DNA from: JBBDRV01 sp040905285 | GTDB lineage: Bacteria; Bacteroidota; Rhodothermia; Balneolales; Balneolaceae | Assembly (NCBI GenBank): GCA_040905285.1 | Contig: JBBDRV010000215.1 | Location: forward strand, 1 to 18,143 | Direction of reading: 5' to 3' | Length of the DNA stretch: 18,143 nt | Part shown: one piece after another, positions 13,521-18,143 of the stretch | Numbering within the stretch: position 1 is the stretch's first letter | Layout of the letters: the number at the start of each line of letters is the position of its first letter | Position numbers and translations under genes: made by a program | Notes under the pieces: model-generated | What the model was told of the DNA's origin: nothing | What the model saw: only the letters and a program-made list of their open reading frames with translations | Database searches by the model: none

Positions 13521-15806
13521 ATGTCAAGACATTTTTTTCTCCTTCCGATATTGATTTTTTTCCTCTCCCCGAGCCTGAACGCTCAACAGCGTACCGGAAT
13601 TCTTTCCGGCACGGTAACGGATAGCGATACCCGACAGGGGCTGCCCGGGGTCCATGTTTCGATCCCGGAACTTGAAACGGGGACCGTCAGTAACGACCAT
13701 GGAGAATTCCGTTTTGAGAACATCCCCGCCGGGGTGTATTCCGTTCAATTCAGTTTCATCGGATTTCAAGGCAGGCTCCTCACAAATGTTGTAGTCCGGT
13801 CCAACCGGACCGAAACCGTTGAAACATCGCTCCGGCAGAGGATTATTGAAGGAAACCAGGTCACTGTTTCATCCGGCTATTTTTATAAAGATGATATGCA
13901 TCCGCTGAGCCGTGTGGATATGGGTGCCGAAGAGATTCGCCGGTCTCCGGGTTCCGGACAGGAGCTGAGCCGGGTGATGTCAGCCGTTGCCGGTGTCGCC
14001 TCTCTTGGGGATTTGAGCCAGGACCTGATCGTCCGGGGGGGAAGCCCGGGAGAAAACGGCTTTTACATCGATAATATTTACCTGCCGGGAGTCCGGCATT
14101 TTGAAACCGTGGAAGGTGCCTCCCACGGCCCGACCGGCCTGATCAATACCAGCCTTGTCCAGTCCCTGGAATTCTCAACAGGCGGATTTTCAGCTTCCCG
14201 GGGCGGCCATATGTCCTCTGTCGCAGATATCCGCTACCGGAACGGTAACCGGGAACAGGTCCATGGAAGCCTCGATATGACTATGGCCGGTCTGGGGGGA
14301 ATGGTTGAAACCCCGATTGCCGGCGGTAAAGGAAGCCTTCTCGTCTCTGCCCGGCGCAGCTACCTGGATCTGCTGGCTGATGCCCTCAATGCCCGCGGGG
14401 CGCCCAGATACGGGGATATCCAGGCAAAAGCCACCTATAATCCGGACCGGAACAACCGGCTTGTTTTTTTACAGATCTTCGGCGACAGCCGGATTACAAC
14501 ATCCCTTGAAGAGGCCAGAGACGAAGGCTGGCCGACCTATCCGCACATGCATAACCGGCAGAACACATCCGGACTGAACTGGCGCAAAATATGGACCGGC
14601 TCTCTCCACTCCAACACCTCCCTCTCCTACTCCTTCAAAGAGCAAAATAGCCGGATGTTCCATTCGGATCAGGGAGATCGTGAACAGCGGTTCGACAATC
14701 GACAGGATTACGCCGTCATGAGGCATATCAGCTACTGGAGTCTGTCGGACCGGCACCGGGTTGAATGGGGAAGTGACATCATCTTTACGAAGGGTGGTTT
14801 TGACTATCATTATGCACCGGTTGTAAATGAAGCGAATGCAGAACGGCCGGACGTTTACCGCCAGCTGCAAAAGCGACAGGTCACCGGCGAACTCTTCGGC
14901 ACGTACGTTTTCAGGACCGGCCGGGACATAACAGTCTCTGCCGGCGGGCGCATCGGATACAATTCCGTGAATGAAAACTGGGCCCTGTCACCGCGTGTCG
15001 GTACGACCTGGGCGGTAACCGATCGATTGAACCTGAACCTGGCCGGCGGAATCTACCGGCAGCCTCTGCCTCTTTTTTTACGATCCCAACAGCCGGGGTT
15101 CGACACACTGAAGGATCCGTTCACCACCCACTTTATCACCGGGGCCGACTACCTGTTGGGAGAGGCCACAAAAGTCTCCCTTGAGATTTACGACAAGCAG
15201 TACAGAAATCTTCCGATTCAGCCGGAAGGATTCAGTGAGGGCGCTCCCTCGTATGTATACGATTCCCGGAATATCCATGAAGAGTTGCTTGATCACGGAA
15301 CAGGCTATGCCCGTGGTATCGACCTGATCGTACAGCGCAAAATAAAGGAGGGTCTATACGGTACCGTCAGTGCCTCATTTTTCCGATCCCGTTATCGGGA
15401 TTACAACGGCAGCCTGCAAAGTCGTGACTATGATGTCGACCATCTGTTCAACATGATAGTCGGTTACAGGCCAAACGATTACTGGGAATTCAGTGCACGC
15501 TGGAGTTATATCGGTAATCGGCCATACACACCTCTTGACATTACGGCTTCCGCTGAGCACAACCGGACCATTCTGGATATCAGCCGTTATAACTCCGGGA
15601 CCATGGATGCTTTTCACTCACTTTATTTGCGGTTTGACCGCCGGTTTTTTCTGGATCATATTACTGTCGGTACCTTTTTTGAGCTCTGGAATGCCTATAA
15701 CCGGAGCAACATGCACAGTGTTCACTGGAATCTTAATTCACAGGCACCGGCCAAAACCCGCCAGTTTGATCTGCTGCCCGTTGGAGGATTTGCAATCGAA
15801 TTTTAA
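13521..15806 (+). CDS. TonB-dependent outer-membrane receptor
   Basis: 761 residues. Signal peptide 1-21 (hydrophobic core, cut near LNA-QQ). A carboxypeptidase-regulatory-like beta-sandwich at about 27-103 opens with LSGTVTDSDTRQGLPGVHV and includes NDHGEFRFENIPAGVYSVQFSFIGF. The plug domain, about 115-240, contains the typical LIVRGGSPGENGFYIDNIYLPG (168-190, residues given in part). A 22-stranded barrel follows, ending GFAIEF with a terminal Phe. It imports a large or scarce ligand through the outer membrane using TonB energy; the ligand is not evident, and no SusD-like partner lies alongside. It is at the short end for the class. The start at 13521 has AGGGA a few bases upstream. Only 45 nt separate it from a LytS-type kinase, so receptor, kinase and regulator are probably one operon. 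Confidence 0.93.
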   Translation: MSRHFFLLPILIFFLSPSLNAQQRTGILSGTVTDSDTRQGLPGVHVSIPELETGTVSNDHGEFRFENIPAGVYSVQFSFIGFQGRLLTNVVVRSNRTETVETSLRQRIIEGNQVTVSSGYFYKDDMHPLSRVDMGAEEIRRSPGSGQELSRVMSAVAGVASLGDLSQDLIVRGGSPGENGFYIDNIYLPGVRHFETVEGASHGPTGLINTSLVQSLEFSTGGFSASRGGHMSSVADIRYRNGNREQVHGSLDMTMAGLGGMVETPIAGGKGSLLVSARRSYLDLLADALNARGAPRYGDIQAKATYNPDRNNRLVFLQIFGDSRITTSLEEARDEGWPTYPHMHNRQNTSGLNWRKIWTGSLHSNTSLSYSFKEQNSRMFHSDQGDREQRFDNRQDYAVMRHISYWSLSDRHRVEWGSDIIFTKGGFDYHYAPVVNEANAERPDVYRQLQKRQVTGELFGTYVFRTGRDITVSAGGRIGYNSVNENWALSPRVGTTWAVTDRLNLNLAGGIYRQPLPLFLRSQQPGFDTLKDPFTTHFITGADYLLGEATKVSLEIYDKQYRNLPIQPEGFSEGAPSYVYDSRNIHEELLDHGTGYARGIDLIVQRKIKEGLYGTVSASFFRSRYRDYNGSLQSRDYDVDHLFNMIVGYRPNDYWEFSARWSYIGNRPYTPLDITASAEHNRTILDISRYNSGTMDAFHSLYLRFDRRFFLDHITVGTFFELWNAYNRSNMHSVHWNLNSQAPAKTRQFDLLPVGGFAIEF

Positions 15807-15822
15807 TCATCCTGTCCTGCGA

Positions 15823-15855
15823 ATGACAAATTTTTTAAAATTTTTTCAAAAATGA
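15823..15855 (+). CDS. Possible 10-codon leader peptide coupled to the LytS kinase
   Basis: ATG at 15823 opens a 10-codon frame, MTNFLKFFQK, whose TGA overlaps the ATG of the kinase (ATGA, 15852-15855). It lies in a T- and A-rich run in the 45-nt gap after the receptor stop. The kinase ATG has no Shine-Dalgarno of its own, so a coupling mini-gene would make sense, but such a short frame can arise by chance. Confidence 0.25.
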   Translation: MTNFLKFFQK

Positions 15856-16898
15856 AAAGCGACGAAGAGGCTCCGGATACTCCTTCCTGGCGATTTACCC
15901 TCCTTTTTATCATCATCACTGCATTAATCACCGGATTGCTGGTTGATGTGATACTCTACCAGGTCGTCCAGCTGGAAAGGGGCACATCCACGGTGGAGGT
16001 ACTGGGCATTGCCACCGTTTTCACCCTGGTCTTTACCGGATCTCTCAGGCTGACCGCCCGGCTGATGCGAACCTATTTTCCCCTCAACTCCTTTCACAGT
16101 TTATGGGTTTATATCTCTGTCAACGGTATCGTCGTCATTGCCGCCTTTTTCGCAGCCGCCCGTCTCAATGAGTTGCTGTTTCCGGGACTGGAGATAATCA
16201 ATTTCGAATCCGCTGCATTTGCATTTATTTTCGGGGTTTCGGTCGTTGCCTGCATCATGGGCATTATCATCTATTTCAGCCGTGATTTTTATCAGCGCCT
16301 GAAACGGGCAGAGGCTAAACGGCATGAAAGCCAGCTTTCCGCACTCATGGCACAGACCGATCCTCATTTTCTTTTCAATTCGCTCAACTCGATCGCCGCC
16401 CTCATCAGGACCCATCCGGAGAAAGCTGAATCTGTCACTGAGGATCTTGCCGGCCTGTTCAGATACACGCTTCAGAGCAGCAGGAAGGAGTGGGTACTGC
16501 TGAAGGAGGAACTGGAAGCGGTGGAAACGTACATTTCGATAGAAAAAGCCAGGTTCGGCGATCAACTGAAATACACATCGGATGTTGAAAATAACCTGTC
16601 GGATATACCCGTACCGGGCCTGATCCTTCAGACCATCATTGAAAACTGTATCAAACACGGCGCAAATCAATCTCTTGACCCCTTTGGTATACATGCAGCT
16701 GTTCTATCGAGCGGAGGCATGCTTCATTTGGAGGTAACCGACAACGGCCCCGGTTTCGGCAGTGTTCCGGAATCTGAAATTTTGCAACGCGGCAGCGGTC
16801 TTGCTACTATCAAGGAACGGCTTAAGCTTCATTACGGAGAGCGGGGACGTCTGGCCATAAACGGCCGAACCGTAACCCTTGAATTCCCTGTTCGGTAA
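15852..16898 (+). CDS. LytS-family membrane sensor histidine kinase
   Basis: 348 residues. The N-terminal half has about four membrane helices (roughly 16-37, 52-66, 85-103, 122-142). A short helix leads to the His_kinase domain QTDPHFLFNSLNSIA (phosphoacceptor His 172). Further conserved blocks are FRYTLQ (203-208) and LKEELEAVETYISIEKARFGDQL (217-239, residues given in part), followed by an HATPase: N box ENCIKHG (Asn 265), DNGPGF (297-302) and GSGLATIKERL (314-324). This is the LytS/YehU class, which pairs with LytTR-domain regulators, and one follows 37 nt downstream. The short loops leave little extracytoplasmic sensor, so the signal probably arises in the membrane or from partner proteins. 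It follows the TonB receptor by 45 nt and may sense or control uptake by it. Confidence 0.92.
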   Translation: MKSDEEAPDTPSWRFTLLFIIITALITGLLVDVILYQVVQLERGTSTVEVLGIATVFTLVFTGSLRLTARLMRTYFPLNSFHSLWVYISVNGIVVIAAFFAAARLNELLFPGLEIINFESAAFAFIFGVSVVACIMGIIIYFSRDFYQRLKRAEAKRHESQLSALMAQTDPHFLFNSLNSIAALIRTHPEKAESVTEDLAGLFRYTLQSSRKEWVLLKEELEAVETYISIEKARFGDQLKYTSDVENNLSDIPVPGLILQTIIENCIKHGANQSLDPFGIHAAVLSSGGMLHLEVTDNGPGFGSVPESEILQRGSGLATIKERLKLHYGERGRLAINGRTVTLEFPVR

Positions 16899-16935
16899 CC
16901 GGAATACGGTCATCTCAAACCCCGGCGTAACAACC

Positions 16936-17688
16936 ATGCTGAAAATCATACTCGTAGACGATGAAAAACCGGCACGTGATCGCCTTCGACTGCTTCTGGA
17001 GGAGATGGGTGTAGATATCCGGATCACCGGAGAGGCTGCCAACGGAAAAGAGGCGGTTGAAATCATTCGCGAAAAGAAACCTGACCTGATTTTCCTTGAT
17101 ATTCAAATGCCTGTCCTGGGTGGTTTTGACGTTGTTGACATTCTGGGTGACGAGTTGCCTCCGGTGATCTTCGTTACTGCGTATGATGATTATGCCATTC
17201 GCGCTTTCGAGATCCATGCTGTTGACTATCTGTTAAAGCCGGTAAGAAAACCGCGTCTGCAGGATGCTCTGGGAAGAGTGGACAAAAGTGGTGAACATGC
17301 CGGCCGGTTCCATTCTGTTCAGAAACTCCTGCAGCATCATTTTTCGGGTCCGTCCGGCCGTTTTCACAAGATTCCGGTGAATGTTCGACAGGAAATACGA
17401 CTTCTGGATTATGACAGTATTCTCTATTTTAAAGCGGATGGCAAGTTGACCTGGGCCGTTACCGGAGAACGAAAGTATCAGACTGATTTCACCCTGAACC
17501 AGCTTGAACAACGGTTAAAGCAACACTCTTTTTTGCGGATACACCGTTCAGCCATTGTGAACCTGGACGCTGTTTCAAAACTGGAACCGTGGTTCAAAGG
17601 GGGCTTTGCAGCCATTCTGACAAACGGCACCGAACTTGAAATTTCCCGCCGCCGTGTAGCGGAGTTAAAAAAAATCCTGGGCATATAG
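16936..17688 (+). CDS. LytTR-type DNA-binding response regulator
   Basis: 250 residues. The receiver domain (1-120) has acidic residues Asp 8, Asp 9, Glu 10, phosphoacceptor Asp 55 in FLDIQMP, the switch Thr 81 and Lys 101 in LLKP. The LytTR DNA-binding domain (about 145-250) has IRLLDYDSILYFKADGK, SFLRIHRSAIVNLDAV and the EISRRRVAELKK end. LytTR regulators bind paired direct repeats near promoters. The partner is the LytS kinase just upstream. I chose the ATG at 16936 (MLKIILVDDE), which begins the receiver strand directly. An in-frame ATG at 16879 overlapping the kinase would add 19 unneeded residues. No strong ribosome site, consistent with translational linkage to the kinase. Confidence 0.94.
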   Translation: MLKIILVDDEKPARDRLRLLLEEMGVDIRITGEAANGKEAVEIIREKKPDLIFLDIQMPVLGGFDVVDILGDELPPVIFVTAYDDYAIRAFEIHAVDYLLKPVRKPRLQDALGRVDKSGEHAGRFHSVQKLLQHHFSGPSGRFHKIPVNVRQEIRLLDYDSILYFKADGKLTWAVTGERKYQTDFTLNQLEQRLKQHSFLRIHRSAIVNLDAVSKLEPWFKGGFAAILTNGTELEISRRRVAELKKILGI

Positions 17689-17734
17689 CAGTCTGTCGGA
17701 CTTAGGAACAGAAAAGCGAGCAGGATGAGATTTT

Positions 17735-17770
17735 GGCACAGTGGAATTTGGCACAGTGGAATTTGGCACA
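17735..17770. repeat. 15-bp tandem repeat, about 2.4 copies
   Basis: GGCACAGTGGAATTT at 17735-17749 and 17750-17764 are identical, followed by a partial GGCACA at 17765-17770. The run ends 25 bp before the monooxygenase ATG. Exact identity suggests a recent duplication or maintained binding sites. Confidence 0.9.
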
Positions 17771-17795
17771 GGAATACTCATATCAGGAAATACCC

Positions 17796-18143
17796 ATGGA
17801 ATTAGGACTCTATACGTTTGTTGAAAACACGCCTGAAGCAGAAACAGGTCAGCTCCTGCAGCCGGCCGAGCGGCTGCGAAACCTGATGGAGGAAATCGAC
17901 CTTGCCGACCGGACCGGACTGGATGTGTTCGGGATCGGGGAACATCACCGGGAGGAATATATCTCTTCCGCTCCGGCCGTTTTACTTGCAGCCGCGGCTG
18001 AAAAGACCAGTCAGATACGCCTCACCAGTGCCGTCACCGTGCTCGGCTCGGAAGATCCGGTTCGTGTCTTTCAGCAGTTTTCAACGCTGGACCTGCTTTC
18101 GGGCGGCCGGGCCGAGATCATGGCCGGGCGCGGCTCGTTCATC
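17796..18143 (+). CDS. LLM-class (luciferase-like) flavin-dependent monooxygenase, 5' part
   Basis: 116 codons, running off the right edge. The sequence opens MELGLYTFVE, has GLDVFGIGEHHREEY (a typical early strand/helix of bacterial luciferase-like oxidoreductases) and TSAVTVLGSEDPVRVFQQFSTLDLLSGGRAE..AGRGSF. This is the conserved core around the flavin pocket. The family uses reduced FMN or F420 to oxidise varied small molecules; the substrate is unknown. The ATG at 17796 has AGGAAA 8 nt upstream. It follows the LytTR regulator by 107 nt on the same strand and may or may not be in the same transcript. Full length would be about 330-350 residues. Confidence 0.9.
   Translation, partial: MELGLYTFVENTPEAETGQLLQPAERLRNLMEEIDLADRTGLDVFGIGEHHREEYISSAPAVLLAAAAEKTSQIRLTSAVTVLGSEDPVRVFQQFSTLDLLSGGRAEIMAGRGSFI

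Overview
The window looks like chromosomal DNA of a Bacteroidota/FCB-group bacterium, possibly of the Balneolota/Rhodothermia side. This is inferred from a TonB-dependent receptor with an N-terminal carboxypeptidase-regulatory domain, a LytS/LytTR pair, a PorT-like outer-membrane barrel, a GLUG-motif lipoprotein, an AT-rich start region with little Shine-Dalgarno signal ahead of the barrel gene, and moderate GC. No rRNA, tRNA, transposase, integrase or CRISPR array was seen. The species is not identifiable by eye.

Layout. 1-1807 (-): ftsH, the membrane AAA+ zinc protease, cut at its 3' end by the window edge. 1808-2205: spacer holding a large imperfect palindrome. 2206-3935 (+): a diacylglycerol-kinase-type lipid kinase overlapping a calcineurin-like metallophosphoesterase by 4 nt. 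3946-4102: three 20-bp tandem repeats and an AT-rich leader. 4103-4768 (+): exported outer-membrane beta-barrel protein. 4853-4890: bidirectional terminator. 4909-5127 (-): cold-shock protein 1 with a long leader. 5372-6466 (+): Gfo/Idh/MocA oxidoreductase with a Tat-like signal, converging on a CPBP (CAAX-like) membrane protease at 6480-7064 (-). 7065-7465: spacer with a tandem duplication and a possible structured RNA. 7466-10483 (+): giant lipoprotein with a pectate-lyase-like beta-helix and GLUG repeats. 10485-10522: a second bidirectional terminator. 10544-10762 (-): cold-shock protein 2 with a leader like that of copy 1. 10985-11068 (-): decayed fragment of a methylglyoxal synthase gene. 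11078-11578 (-): intact mgsA. 11954-13168 (+): PAS-histidine kinase that resembles the severed C-terminal end of a CheB-CheR-PAS kinase. 13521-17688 (+): TonB-dependent receptor, LytS-type kinase and LytTR regulator in close series. 17796-18143 (+): start of a luciferase-like flavin monooxygenase.

How the genes may work together. The receptor/LytS/LytTR cluster reads as an envelope-sensing and uptake operon. The kinase/phosphoesterase pair is translationally coupled and probably acts on membrane lipids or phosphorylated intermediates. The two cold-shock loci are paralogous modules (leader, coding region and terminator), each placed tail-to-tail with a gene for an exported protein. Spacers across the window repeatedly carry short tandem duplications. 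One of them alters the last codons of the histidine kinase and the 5' arm of its terminator.

No clearly new defence or biosynthetic system is visible. The most unusual items are the duplicated cold-shock leaders, the mgsA relic, the large palindrome, the severed CheB/CheR-type kinase and the 85-nt inverted-repeat element ahead of the beta-helix lipoprotein.
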